A stretch of DNA of 57,200 bases, from positions 1 through 57,200 of the forward strand of contig JAFGMO010000051.1 of the NCBI GenBank assembly GCA_016927475.1, read 5' to 3'. The notes beneath the pieces are model-generated. The model had not been told where the DNA came from, did not search any database, and saw nothing but the letters and a program-made list of their open reading frames with translations. This document shows positions 1 through 9,091 of the stretch, in pieces (positions within the stretch are counted from its first letter, which is position 1; every line of letters begins with the position of its first letter). The position numbers and the translations under genes are program-made. The DNA comes from Candidatus Aminicenantota bacterium (lineage in GTDB: Bacteria > Acidobacteriota > Aminicenantia > Aminicenantales > Aminicenantaceae).

Positions 1-367
<367 letters not shown>

Positions 368-480
368 ATAAAGTTTACCAAGATAAAAAGACGCCGCAAA
401 AAAGAGAATATCTTCATAGAAGACATGGTGAAAAATATGTCTTTTCGAGGATGTTCTTTTCTAAAAGATCCGAATTCAAT

Positions 481-596
<116 letters not shown>

Positions 597-634
597 TTTT
601 TTTTAAAGGTTATGTTTACTTTTCAGTTAAGGCA

Positions 635-665
635 GGGAGCCGGTTTTTCGGCTCTCACTTTTTTG
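635..665 (+). terminator. Rho-independent terminator of the rRNA operon
   Basis: The stem is 635-642 / 649-656 (core GAGCCG/CGGCTC) with a T-rich loop, followed by a T run at 659-664. The 5S closing stem plus T8 at 597-604 may act as a first terminator, which would make this a tandem arrangement. Confidence 0.75.
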
Positions 666-855
666 GTTGCAGAATGTTTTTTAAGAACGGTACCCATTTC
701 TTTTTCGATGGACGAGTGTTCTTCCCCTCCTCCTCTGTATAAAACTCCATTGATTCAAAATTCTCCTTAAACAATGCTTTTCAGATACTCGTCTATTCGT
801 CCCCTTACAATATTGTCCTGCCTTTTTCTGCATTGTCGACAAGCTGGAAAAGGCT

Positions 856-1113
856 ATGAAAACAAACTTTTATTCACTTTCGGCCGCTTTCGGCCGGATA
901 GTATAAAACGGTCTTTCGAGACCCAAAACAGTAACCTACATCGAAGATTTGAACGAGCAAAACAAGTGGCTGGAGAAAAGGAACTTCATCACGGATCAAG
1001 CATTCTTGCGGAAGCGGATGGCTTTTCTTTTTACTTGTGGAAATGGATTCGAAGGAGCAGGGGTAAATGCTGCTTACAGCTTGTTCCAAAACAAATTTGA
1101 TGTTGTGTTCTAA
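856..1113 (+). pseudogene. Small ORF interrupted by an in-frame TAA
   Basis: An ATG at 856, preceded by GGAAAAGG, opens a frame that reads 16 codons and meets TAA at 904-906. The same frame then continues without interruption for 68 more codons to TAA at 1111. The downstream part looks protein-like: it contains NEQNKWLEKRNFITDQAFLR and later AFLFTCGNGFEGAGVNAAYS. A TTG at 949 could start a shorter 54-aa product. I do not recognise the family. It ends 12 nt before the RRM gene, so the two may once have been co-transcribed. The alternatives are a nonsense-killed gene, a TTG-started short gene, or chance. Longer ORFs in other frames across this stretch look like noise. Confidence 0.4.
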
Positions 1114-1125
1114 AAGGAGTACAAA

Positions 1126-1410
1126 ATGAACATCTACGCAGGAAATTTAGCCTGGGAGCTGTCAGAGGATGACCTTCGTGAATCCTTTGAATCCTTTGGT
1201 GAGGTTTCGTCCGTCAACATCCTTAAAGACAGGATGACGGGCAGATCCCGCGGTTTCGGCTTTGTGGAAATGCCCAACCAGGAAGAAGCGGAAGCCGCCA
1301 TTTCCGCTTTGAACGGTAAGGACATGAAAGGCCGTGCCATTAAAGTCAGCGAAGCCCGTCCCCGTCCGCAGCGCGGTAGTGGCGGCGGTGGCTTCAATGA
1401 CCGCTTCTAA
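1126..1410 (+). CDS. RRM-domain RNA-binding protein
   Basis: This 94-aa protein is a single RNA recognition motif. RNP2 is at residues 2-7 (NIYAGNL) and RNP1 at about 41-48 (RGFGFVEM), both with the aromatic residues that stack on RNA bases. A short Arg/Gly-rich tail follows (PRPQRGSGGGGF), as in the glycine-rich RRM proteins of cyanobacteria and other bacteria, several of which are cold-induced. It probably binds single-stranded RNA in the cytoplasm; its target is unknown. The start is well fixed by AAGGAG 8 nt upstream. The gene stands alone, with about 360 nt of non-coding DNA behind it. Confidence 0.93.
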   Translation: MNIYAGNLAWELSEDDLRESFESFGEVSSVNILKDRMTGRSRGFGFVEMPNQEEAEAAISALNGKDMKGRAIKVSEARPRPQRGSGGGGFNDRF

Positions 1411-1643
1411 CCTGAATAATACAGACTATATCAGGGCGAACGGGTCTCTCTTATAGATAGATCAACCCCAGCCGGTCTTTAAACGCTTTTTTCTTTTGCC
1501 CGGGAATTGTTCCGGACTGAATATTTCAGACGGGAACCGTCTTTGGGATTTGTGTTGAAGTCCGTTCGCAAGGACAAACCAATGTTGAAAAAAAGGAAAA
1601 ATTCGTAAAAACTGGATTTTCCTTTTCCTCCTATTCCCTCTTA

Positions 1644-1662
1644 TTGTAAAATAATTTTACAA
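1644..1662. promoter_or_regulatory. Perfect 19-bp palindrome, putative operator
   Basis: TTGTAAAATAATTTTACAA is a perfect inverted repeat, 9+1+9, about 110 nt upstream of the start of the small gene at 1772. Its size and symmetry fit a dimeric repressor site. No regulator is encoded next to it. The rest of 1411-1771 shows no gene, only a short AGACGG-GAA-CCGTCT hairpin at 1528-1542 and an A/T-rich imperfect hairpin around 1588-1632. Confidence 0.45.
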
Positions 1663-1771
1663 ATTGGATCGAGAAGGGACTTTTATTTTCTTTTTTATAA
1701 TAAAGCTAAGAGAAACAGGGGGGATAAAAAACTCGGCACAAATCTTGCATACAATATATTGGAGGTACAAG

Positions 1772-1960
1772 ATGAAGAACAACAAGATGTTGAGTATGCT
1801 CCTTCTCGATCTGTGTGCTTTTAATGTAACGCAGATGCCCCCGGCAGCAAGAAAAAAGGCCATGAAGAGCTACCGGGAGGCATACCGCCTGGCAGAGAGG
1901 ATGTCTCTTCCTGATTTGGAGTCTTATGACAATTTGATGGAAAATATCGAAAGAGTTTGA
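1772..1960 (+). CDS. Small protein of unknown function, 62 aa
   Basis: The start is ATG 1772 with TTGGAGGT 5 nt upstream, a near-perfect ribosome binding site; an in-frame extension back to 1664 has no such site. The product begins MKNNKMLSMLLLDLCAFNV, followed by an amphipathic, Arg/Lys/Glu-rich helical half (about residues 25-62). I do not recognise it. The N-terminal hydrophobic stretch is too short and polar for a secure signal peptide call. A perfect 19-bp palindrome lies upstream. The strong RBS is the main support for a real gene. Confidence 0.6.
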   Translation: MKNNKMLSMLLLDLCAFNVTQMPPAARKKAMKSYREAYRLAERMSLPDLESYDNLMENIERV

Positions 1961-2248
1961 TCTCGTTGAACCCCCTCATCATTTAGCAGGATTTAAGGTT
2001 TTCGATTGAACATAAATGTATATTGACCTGTGCAAATTTGAGTGAGCACCAAAGTATAAGGGCGATTAAGGAGGCGTCAAAAATTGTGTGTTCCGCTTCA
2101 TTCCGCAATATATGATGTGTTTTAAATAGTCGTCACCCGGTTCGAATTTCCGGACCTAAAGTTCTAATTCTGGACTTTATACATCCCTATGCGATAGAAT
2201 TTCAAGGAAGAAAAATTTATAGGGCGGGAAATAAAGAGGGAGCATTTT
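1961..2248. other. Intergenic, possible 13-codon leader ORF
   Basis: This gap of about 290 nt has no recognisable gene. TAAGGAGG at about 2067-2074 is a consensus ribosome binding site, followed 9 nt later by TTG (2084) or GTG (2086). These open frames of only 13 and 9 codons, so they would encode a leader peptide or be the remains of a lost gene. The ptb-like gene has its own site (GAGGGA) just before 2249. Confidence 0.25.
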
Positions 2249-3658
2249 ATGGAGAGAAAGCTGCCTGAGAAAAAAAATCCGGACCGGTTGAAAACGGTCC
2301 TGGATATTATCGAAACAGCCGGCCGTTTGGCGTCGTCAACCGTGATCGTGGCCGGAGGCGATAGGGCTGAGGATATTCAGCTCGTGGAGTCGGCGCGGGA
2401 TCACGGGTTTGTGGACAGGATCGTCCTGGTGGGGCATAAAACAAACATTCACAAAGTCGTCCAGAACCTCGGTATTGAAATCCGTCCGGAAAACATCCTT
2501 CATGCCGAAGGGAATGAAGAAATCGCCGCCCGGACGGTTCAAACCGCGCTTGATGAGGATATCCATATCGTCCTCAAGGGAAGGGTGCCAACGGCCGTCC
2601 TCAGCCGTGAGATGCTGAAACTGTCCAACCGTCCGACGACCAGCCTGGTTTCGATGATGGACGTCTCAGCCGTCTCAAACGGGCGGCTTTTTTTCTTGTC
2701 GGATCCGGCGATCACGACGGTCATCAATTTCGGCAGATTGACGGGTATTATCCGCAATGCCGTCGATGTGGCCCAAATGGCCGCCGGGATCGAAAAGCCC
2801 AGGGTGGCCGTTCTTTCGGCCTATGAAGGAGTTCTCCCTTCGCTGCCGTCCACACAATTGGCCCTGAAGCTGTCTGAGCTGAACTGGCCGGACGCTTTTG
2901 TTTGCGGCCCGTTGTCCTTTGATCTGGCTACGGACTCTGAAGCACTGCGGATAAAGGGAATGCCTAAGCTGCCCCATGCTGAGGAAGTGGCCGGGAGGGC
3001 GGATGTTTTGATCTGTCCCAATATCGAGACGGGAAACGTTCTGTACAAATGCGTTTCCGCCCAGGCAAGGTTCGGCGGAGCCTCGATCGCCAATATCGCC
3101 GTTGGTTTTGATGTTTCTTACGGGGTCATATCGCGGGCGGATTCTTTAGAATCCCGGTTGGCTTCCATCGCTCTTTGCAGCGTGTTTGCCCAGAGGACGA
3201 GAGCCCTGAGGAAGCCCCGTCCATGCAGCGCTCCGGCCGGGAAAACTCAAGAAATTTTCTCGCTTGAACCCGGTAAAGAGATGATCGATACAGCAGCATG
3301 CCGGATCGGTCTTCCCGTTACTGAGCTAAATTTGATCTGTCTTCATGGAGGAGACAACGTTGTGCTTTTTCGGGTTAAAAAAGGCCGCCTAGTTGAGAGT
3401 GGCAAGGTGTCTCTTGCTGGGGAAAAAAGAAGGGCGGAATCCGCCGCTGTGGTGGTAGGCGACGAGGTTCGAAAAATCGTAGAAGAAGAAAAGGGACTTA
3501 TCCACGCCTTTGTCTTTTCCCGGAAATTCATCCGCATGAAGGATTTAGCCCGGAGTGTAAAAAAAAGTATCTCCCATCTCGCCCCTATTTTATCTTTTGA
3601 GGAAAATTCCGGCCCGTACTCCAAGTTCGCAGCTTCCGGTGAGGGTAGCGGGGCATAA
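2249..3658 (+). CDS. Phosphotransbutyrylase/phosphotransacetylase-like enzyme fused to a degenerate butyrate-kinase-like tail
   Basis: Residues about 20-325 match the PTA/PTB family, which swaps CoA and phosphate on short acyl groups. Family features are the N-terminal ILDIIETAG...VIVAGGDRAEDIQLVESARD, the middle ILKGRVPTAVLSREM-like segment and the C-terminal ADVLICPNIETGNVLYKC. The usual family length is about 300 aa; this protein has 469. The extra 145 residues resemble the second half of butyrate kinase: TELNLICLHGGDNVVLFRVKKG recalls the kinase NLIVAHLGGG-KGR segment, and HAFVFSRKFI...ISHLAPILSFEE recalls the kinase end (SKRFV...FIAPVxVYPGE). The first ATPase half and the canonical HLGGG are missing, so the tail is probably not an active kinase. 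An RBS (GAGGGA) precedes ATG 2249. The ACT gene follows after 35 nt. The function of the fusion is inference. Confidence 0.75.
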   Translation: MERKLPEKKNPDRLKTVLDIIETAGRLASSTVIVAGGDRAEDIQLVESARDHGFVDRIVLVGHKTNIHKVVQNLGIEIRPENILHAEGNEEIAARTVQTALDEDIHIVLKGRVPTAVLSREMLKLSNRPTTSLVSMMDVSAVSNGRLFFLSDPAITTVINFGRLTGIIRNAVDVAQMAAGIEKPRVAVLSAYEGVLPSLPSTQLALKLSELNWPDAFVCGPLSFDLATDSEALRIKGMPKLPHAEEVAGRADVLICPNIETGNVLYKCVSAQARFGGASIANIAVGFDVSYGVISRADSLESRLASIALCSVFAQRTRALRKPRPCSAPAGKTQEIFSLEPGKEMIDTAACRIGLPVTELNLICLHGGDNVVLFRVKKGRLVESGKVSLAGEKRRAESAAVVVGDEVRKIVEEEKGLIHAFVFSRKFIRMKDLARSVKKSISHLAPILSFEENSGPYSKFAASGEGSGA

Positions 3659-3693
3659 GGTACGAGAGGAGAATAAAGAGGAGAAAAACCGCC

Positions 3694-4179
3694 ATGAATG
3701 AAAAAGGAGAATGCCATTGGGTTTTCAGGGCGCATCTCGTCGACCGGGTCGGGGCCCTGACAAGTATCGCTTCAGCGTTCAGCAATGAAGGAGTCAGCAT
3801 CGATACCGTTGTCGGCCACGGTATGGAAGAAGAAATGCCTGCGGACGGCAGCGTCGTTCTTACCTTTTTCTGCAACGAAGAGAAGAAGGATATCATGGTC
3901 CGCAAGGTGAGGCGTCTGAGTAAAGTGACTTCCTTGGAAGAGAAACCTTATGATTCAAAGGCTCTTCGCAAATCCGTCATTCTGGAGTCCACGCGAAAGC
4001 TGGTGCCCCGGGACGTCGCCGGAGAAGAAACATTCCTGACCTGTGAGCTGGTTAAGCGGGAGGATGAACAATGGATTTATTTTCTAACGGGTTCTCCAAG
4101 GGAGATTGACCGGGTGCTTATACCTCTGGCAAAGGAGGGGGTCATCAAAGACGTTGTCTATTCGATCGTCGGCCTTTGA
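3694..4179 (+). CDS. ACT-domain protein
   Basis: This 161-aa protein has an N-terminal ACT domain (residues about 6-75). It opens with WVFRAHLVDRVGALTSIASAFSNEGVSI, which has the typical aliphatic strand, the D-RxGxL turn where amino acids bind, and a helix. The second half (about 105-161, ending EGVIKDVVYSIVGL) may be a second ACT-like fold. ACT domains sense amino acids, for example in acetolactate synthase small subunits. No catalytic domain is present, so a regulatory role is likely. It lies 35 nt behind the Ptb-like gene, with GGAG in the gap, and is probably its co-transcribed partner. Confidence 0.8.
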   Translation: MNEKGECHWVFRAHLVDRVGALTSIASAFSNEGVSIDTVVGHGMEEEMPADGSVVLTFFCNEEKKDIMVRKVRRLSKVTSLEEKPYDSKALRKSVILESTRKLVPRDVAGEETFLTCELVKREDEQWIYFLTGSPREIDRVLIPLAKEGVIKDVVYSIVGL

Positions 4180-4224
4180 TGTGAATATTGTTTTTTCCCT
4201 TTTTTGCCCGGTATAAGGGATAAA

Positions 4225-5445
4225 GTGAATCTGCGAAAAGGGCTTATTTATTCCAAAACGGTTTTGGGTATCTTTCACGGAAACCGTGCTTACGGGCCTC
4301 CTTTAGAAGTCAACATCGCGCTTTCCAACCGCTGCAATGTCCGCTGCATTCATTGCTATTTTCATTCGCCGGAGATCGAGACGTCCAATCTTTTCAAACT
4401 TCGAATGGAAATGCATAAGGAATTTTTTAATGATGAACAAAAATCATGGAAAGGGATGGATGCGGATCCGGATAAGGTACGAAGCGTTATTGAAAAATTG
4501 GCGGATTTGGGCACCCAACGATTTCTTTTTTCCGGAAACGGCGAACCCTTGATCCATCCCCAGTTCCTGATGTTTGCCGGCCTGGTTAAAGGGAGAGGCG
4601 CCAGGGGCCTTCTCAATACCAACGGTCTTTTATTGACCCCGGACACGTCCGAAGCATTGATCGACATGAGATTTGATATATTAAGGGTAACCACCATGGC
4701 CGGAAGCCCGGAGATGTATGCCGTGACCCATCCCGGAACACCGGAAAAAACCTTTGCCGAGTTGAAAAGAAACTTAATGTTTCTTGCTGAAAAGAAGGCG
4801 TCGATGGGGATCTCAAAACCCAAAATAAATTTAGTTTGCGTCGTCATCGCTCAAAACAGCGGCGGTCTTTTGGATTTTGTCCGGTTCGCCGCCGAGACGA
4901 AGGCGGACGGAGTTCTTTTCCGCCCGTTTAGTGATATTGGAGACTCCGGTTTATCCCGTCTGGCCCCTGATTCTGATCAACTGGAGGACGTTCGACGTCA
5001 AGTCATCGAAGCCAGGTCTTTTTTGGATTCCCGGGGTATGTCCCATAATATTGATTTTTATCCTCAAATATTTCGCGAGAAGCTCGATACTTCCAGTCTT
5101 TACCGGTATATTCCCTGTGTTTATCCCTGGCTTGCGGCCCGAATAGAAATAAACGGGCTTGTTTTTCCCTGCTGCCGCTCTTATTCTCCACTGGGCAATT
5201 GTTTTGATAAAGATATTAAGGATATCTGGTTTGGGGAAAAATATCAAAAGATACGCGGAGAAGCGAAACATATCCATAAGCTTAAGAAAGATGTTTCCGG
5301 TTGTGACTGCGGTAACTGTCCCCACTACACGGCTAATTTGAAGGTTTTCAGGATGCTTCATCCCTTGAAAGCCTGTTCGGAAGGTTTTAAAAATATGCCG
5401 TTTCCCCTTCAGAAAAAGGGAGACATGGAGTGGGGAGGAGAATAA
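4225..5445 (+). CDS. Radical SAM/SPASM protein 1
   Basis: The radical SAM cluster motif is CNVRCIHC (CxxxCxxC), about 35 residues from the start, followed by the SAM-binding segment SGNGEPLIHP. The C-terminal SPASM region carries further cysteines (PCVYPW, FPCCRSY, SGCDCGNC) for auxiliary iron-sulfur clusters. Such proteins modify peptides or small molecules by radical chemistry. I favour GTG 4225, which has AAGGGA just upstream; a TTG at 4204 would add seven residues. Its stop codon TAA (5443-5445) shares a base with the ATG of the next gene, so the two radical SAM genes are translationally coupled. No precursor peptide is visible beside it, and the substrate is unknown. Confidence 0.88.
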   Translation: MNLRKGLIYSKTVLGIFHGNRAYGPPLEVNIALSNRCNVRCIHCYFHSPEIETSNLFKLRMEMHKEFFNDEQKSWKGMDADPDKVRSVIEKLADLGTQRFLFSGNGEPLIHPQFLMFAGLVKGRGARGLLNTNGLLLTPDTSEALIDMRFDILRVTTMAGSPEMYAVTHPGTPEKTFAELKRNLMFLAEKKASMGISKPKINLVCVVIAQNSGGLLDFVRFAAETKADGVLFRPFSDIGDSGLSRLAPDSDQLEDVRRQVIEARSFLDSRGMSHNIDFYPQIFREKLDTSSLYRYIPCVYPWLAARIEINGLVFPCCRSYSPLGNCFDKDIKDIWFGEKYQKIRGEAKHIHKLKKDVSGCDCGNCPHYTANLKVFRMLHPLKACSEGFKNMPFPLQKKGDMEWGGE

Positions 5446-6563
5446 TGGCCTGGACAAATGTCAGACAAGCCGCTGTCAAACTTCCCAAGCTTTTATTAAA
5501 GGGAGAAATCAACTACGATTTTGATGGAATCCCCATCTTTCCCATGAAGCTTAGCTGGAAAAAAAGGATCAATCTTTTCAAAAACGGTTGGAATTCGCTG
5601 TTTCGAAAGAGCCGGCTTTACGGCCTTCCCCCGATTATCCAGGTCGAACCGACGAATATCTGCAACCTGAGATGTCCTCTTTGCCCAACGGGTTCGGGAT
5701 TTTTGAAAAGATCCAAAACTAAGCTTCCCCTGGCGGAATTCCGACGTCTCCTCGATGAGCTTGAAGATGTTTTGATTTCCGTTTATTTATTCTGTTTTGG
5801 TGAACCCTTCATGCATGAAAATATTCTGGAAATGATAGGCGAGTGTACGAAACGGGGGATTGCGACATTGACGTCGACCAACGGCCACTTCCTTCAAACT
5901 TGTGAAGAAGCGGAGAAGCTGGTGGCGTCGGGACTGAGAACCTTAATTGTCGCCCTGGACGGAAGCACTCAGGATGTTTTCCAGGTCTACCGGCGGAACG
6001 GAAATCTTGAAAAAGTCAAACGTTTCATCGGACTGGTGAACGAGGCCAAAACAAAGAAGGGATCTCCGTTTCCCTACATCGCCGCAAGAGCGGTCGTCAC
6101 CCGGGATAATGAGGCCGACCTGTCCAACATGGAAAATCTTTCCCGCGAGCTTGGAGCGAATATGTTCACCTATAAGAGCGTAGGCTGTATGACCCATGAC
6201 AAGAATTTTCAAAATTTCGAACCTTCCCGTAGGGAAGTGCGCCGTTTCGAATATGCAGGCGGAGCACGGATCCGTCAAAAGCTCATTTGCTGTCCCTTTC
6301 CTTTTCGCCAGCCCATTGTTTTTTGCGACGGAAACGTTGTCGGCTGCGAGTATGACCATGATATGGAAAAGAACTTTGGAAATATCAAGCAGGAAAGTTT
6401 TAAAAAAATTTGGAACAGTTCCCAGGCCCGGCAGTTGCGGAGGAGCATTATTCAAAAAAAGGACAGGCCGCTTTTCTGCACTCACTGTCCCTACCAGGAC
6501 AATGTTCGCAAGGGAACGGAACTTTGGTGCCTGGAGATAAAGGCGGTGGGAAGATATCAATAA
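5445..6563 (+). CDS. Radical SAM/SPASM protein 2
   Basis: The radical SAM motif CNLRCPLC lies near residue 75, in IQVEPTNICNLRCPLCPTGS, and a glycine-rich CFGEPFMHE segment follows. The C-terminal half has SPASM-type cysteines (LICCPFPF, FCDGNVVGCEYDH, FCTHCPYQD). An N-terminal section of about 60 residues precedes the barrel. The start is ATG 5445 with GGAGGAG 5 nt upstream; an in-frame GTG at 5430 is less likely. It resembles its upstream neighbour in layout but is a divergent paralogue, so the pair may act in succession or on related substrates. A glycosyltransferase follows at once. Confidence 0.88.
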   Translation: MAWTNVRQAAVKLPKLLLKGEINYDFDGIPIFPMKLSWKKRINLFKNGWNSLFRKSRLYGLPPIIQVEPTNICNLRCPLCPTGSGFLKRSKTKLPLAEFRRLLDELEDVLISVYLFCFGEPFMHENILEMIGECTKRGIATLTSTNGHFLQTCEEAEKLVASGLRTLIVALDGSTQDVFQVYRRNGNLEKVKRFIGLVNEAKTKKGSPFPYIAARAVVTRDNEADLSNMENLSRELGANMFTYKSVGCMTHDKNFQNFEPSRREVRRFEYAGGARIRQKLICCPFPFRQPIVFCDGNVVGCEYDHDMEKNFGNIKQESFKKIWNSSQARQLRRSIIQKKDRPLFCTHCPYQDNVRKGTELWCLEIKAVGRYQ

Positions 6564-6574
6564 GGCGTGATTTA

Positions 6575-7486
6575 TTGGAGATTCACGAAGAACCTGTCAG
6601 CGTGTTGTTATGCACCTATAACCGGCCTTTGCAACTGAGGAAGGCCCTTCTTTCTCTTTCCAGGCAGACGATCGGGCCGGACCGGTTCGAGGTTATCGTC
6701 GTTGATGACGGCTCGGAAGAGAGAACGGCGTCTGTTTGCCGTTTTATGAAAAAAGAACTTCCATGCTTGCGTTTTATCCGGATGGAAACGAACAAAGGCC
6801 TTGGTTTTGCCCGGAATGTTGCGGTTTCCTCAGCCGCTTCAGAATATTTGCTTTTTATGGATGACGACTGTTTGGCCGAGACGGATTGGGTGGAAAAAAT
6901 GTCAAAAATGCTCAAAAAACACTCGCTTCTGGCAGGGACCATTCTGAGTACTGAAGAAAGTTACATCGAACATTGTCATAATATTTCACAGTTTCACCCT
7001 TTTATGGGACGGAAAAGAACCCGAGTTGTGCCTTTCATTCCCGGAGCCAATATGGGGCTGCAAAAGTCTCTTATTAGGGAAATGAAGGGATTCAATACCC
7101 GAAGGCGTATTGCGTCAGAAATGGAATTCATCCTTCGAAGCCGGGTTAGGGGACATAAGATATTTTTCACTCCCCAAGCCGGAGTCGTCCATATGCCGTC
7201 TAGGAGAAGGTTTTCCGATGTATGGGCACACAGTGTCCGGCATGCGCGTGTCACGATCCTGCTTCGCAGGGAGTACCGGTTGTTGCTGAAGACTCCCTGG
7301 ATTTTAAGACGTCCCTGGTGGCTTTTGTTTTTTTCCCCCGCCATAGCTTTTTACAAAACCATGGAGATATATCTGAGCAGCACTTATCTTTCGAAAAATT
7401 TTCATACTTTCCCTATGGTTTTTTTGCTGAAGGCTGCCTGGTGTTGGGGGGCCTTCCTGGGTTTGATGGGAAAGGGAAGAGAGTAA
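6575..7486 (+). CDS. Family 2 glycosyltransferase
   Basis: The GT-A fold starts with VSVLLCTYNRPLQLRKALLS, followed by FEVIVVDDGSEE (the nucleotide-sugar DxD-like region) and LLFMDDDCLAE (the metal-binding DDD). A C-terminal hydrophobic stretch (LLFFSPAIAFYK and VFLLKAAWCWGAFLGLMG) suggests membrane attachment. The start is uncertain: the frame is open back to 6410 inside the previous gene. TTG 6575, just after the previous stop and preceded by AAGGCG, keeps the whole domain. It is the last gene of the radical SAM operon, which hints that the operon's product is glycosylated or that the sugar itself is modified. Confidence 0.85.
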   Translation: MEIHEEPVSVLLCTYNRPLQLRKALLSLSRQTIGPDRFEVIVVDDGSEERTASVCRFMKKELPCLRFIRMETNKGLGFARNVAVSSAASEYLLFMDDDCLAETDWVEKMSKMLKKHSLLAGTILSTEESYIEHCHNISQFHPFMGRKRTRVVPFIPGANMGLQKSLIREMKGFNTRRRIASEMEFILRSRVRGHKIFFTPQAGVVHMPSRRRFSDVWAHSVRHARVTILLRREYRLLLKTPWILRRPWWLLFFSPAIAFYKTMEIYLSSTYLSKNFHTFPMVFLLKAAWCWGAFLGLMGKGRE

Positions 7487-7538
7487 AAAAGTTTAAAGTT
7501 TAATGTTGAAGGTTTAAAGTAAGAAAAAGAAATACAGG

Positions 7539-9083
7539 CTAGTTTTTTCTGTTCCCAAAAATTCTCGCAAGGCAGGATAAATATCCCATCCCGATGGCGA
7601 TCAGGCTGCCGAAAAGGGTGTAAAGCGGCCAGGCGATGTGAAGGCCTTCACCGGGCAGGATTTTCTGCAGAGGTCCTTCCACCAGAAAAAGAAGGGCCGT
7701 CAGGCCGGTAAAAAATCCGATGAGAGCATCACGGCTTTTTATCTTCCGGGAAAGAAAGCCCAAACAGAAAATACCCAGCAGTCCCCCGTATGTATAGGAA
7801 GCGATTCCCAAGCCCAGTTCGACCACGGCCGGTCTCCCCGCCGGGGATTTAAGTTGAAGAACGGCAAAAACGCAAGCCGAACCGGTGATAATGAAAGCCC
7901 AGATAACCGTGCTCAACCGGGAGACGATAAGGTCCGTTCGAGGGGATTTTCGTTTCCGGTACGTTTGATAGAGGTCCAGTGTTGTCGAAGAGGCCAGGGA
8001 GTTTATGGATGAGGACAGGGTGCTCATGGCAGCGGCCAAGATGGCCGCCACGACGAGGCCCGATAATCCCGGGGGAAAACCTTCGACGATGAATTTAGCG
8101 AAGACCTCATCGGTCGTGGCCAATCCCAATGAGGCCGGATTTTTGCCGCCGTAAAAACCGAAAAGCAAAAGCCCGATGAACAGAAACAGGGCGAACTGAA
8201 AAAAAACGACGATCCCGCTTCCGATAAGGGCACGACGGCTGTCGCGAAGGTTCCGTGTTGCCAAAAGACGCTGGACAATGAGCTGGTCCGTGCCGTGTGA
8301 GGCAAGAGAAAAAACACCGCCGCCGATAAGGGCGGTGAAAAAAGTGTAGGGTTGGGCCATAAATTCTCGAAAGCTCAATCCGAAACCCGAAAAGAGAAGC
8401 TTAAGTTTTCCGGCTTCCCCGGCCATCTTCATTGCCCCGGATAATCCTTCGGGCATTCGGGAAAGAAGGATCCCGGCGGCCAGAAGGGCCCCGCCGATGT
8501 ATACCCCCATTTGGAGGACATCCATCCAGACTACGGCCCGGATACCGCCGAGGAGGGTGTAAACCAGGGTCACACCGGATATGGCCAGGATGGCTGCGAA
8601 ATAAATTTCGAGATCGGAGAGACCGGTGCCTGCCAGGCGGAGAATAATGGCGATGGGAATGGCCGAGGCGAAAAGCCGAACCCCGTCGGCGAGAAGGCGG
8701 GTGATCATAAAAGTAGAACTGGTGACGGTCCGTGCTCCTTTTCCGAATCGATAGCCGATAAATGCGTAGGCGGTGGTCATTTTCCCTTGAAAATACCGTG
8801 GAAGAAAAAAGAGGGCGACCATGGTCCTCCCCACTATATAACCGAATGTAATCTGGAGGAAAACAAGGCTGCCCCCGTAGGCTACGGCCGGGATGCTGAT
8901 GAAGGTCAGAGTGCTCGTCTCCGTGGCCACCACGGAGAAAAGGACGGCCCACCAGGGAAGCCGATGTCCTCCCAAAAAATAGTCTGAGACCGATTTCTGC
9001 TTTCCCGAAGCCCAAAGCCCGGCGGCCGTCGTCCCGGCCAGGTACAGCACAACCACGGCGTAATCAAGTCCGGAAAATCCCAT
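7539..9083 (-). CDS. Sodium:solute symporter (SSS family)
   Basis: This 514-aa protein has about 13 hydrophobic segments, typical of SSSF carriers that use the Na+ gradient to import sugars, amino acids, proline or organic acids. Family marks are the start GFSGLDYAVVVLYLAGTT, the SDYFLGGHRLPWWAVLFS segment and WMDVLQMGVYIGG. The conserved AAAMSTLSSSINSLAS motif, near residue 350, carries the Ser residues of the second Na+ site. The substrate cannot be read from sequence. It is the third gene of a tight minus-strand operon (gaps 8 and 12 nt) behind a serine hydrolase and a membrane protein, so uptake of the hydrolase product is plausible. Confidence 0.92.
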   Translation of the reverse strand: MGFSGLDYAVVVLYLAGTTAAGLWASGKQKSVSDYFLGGHRLPWWAVLFSVVATETSTLTFISIPAVAYGGSLVFLQITFGYIVGRTMVALFFLPRYFQGKMTTAYAFIGYRFGKGARTVTSSTFMITRLLADGVRLFASAIPIAIILRLAGTGLSDLEIYFAAILAISGVTLVYTLLGGIRAVVWMDVLQMGVYIGGALLAAGILLSRMPEGLSGAMKMAGEAGKLKLLFSGFGLSFREFMAQPYTFFTALIGGGVFSLASHGTDQLIVQRLLATRNLRDSRRALIGSGIVVFFQFALFLFIGLLLFGFYGGKNPASLGLATTDEVFAKFIVEGFPPGLSGLVVAAILAAAMSTLSSSINSLASSTTLDLYQTYRKRKSPRTDLIVSRLSTVIWAFIITGSACVFAVLQLKSPAGRPAVVELGLGIASYTYGGLLGIFCLGFLSRKIKSRDALIGFFTGLTALLFLVEGPLQKILPGEGLHIAWPLYTLFGSLIAIGMGYLSCLARIFGNRKN

Positions 9084-9091
9084 ATCCCGAT

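Noticed and set aside
368..480. tRNA in the 23S-5S spacer
   Set aside because: No cloverleaf or T-loop consensus is seen. No tRNA gene was recognised elsewhere in the window either.
774..1100. ORFs of 108 and 71 codons on both strands
   Set aside because: They have no ribosome site and no recognisable composition. The frame 856-1113 explains this stretch better.
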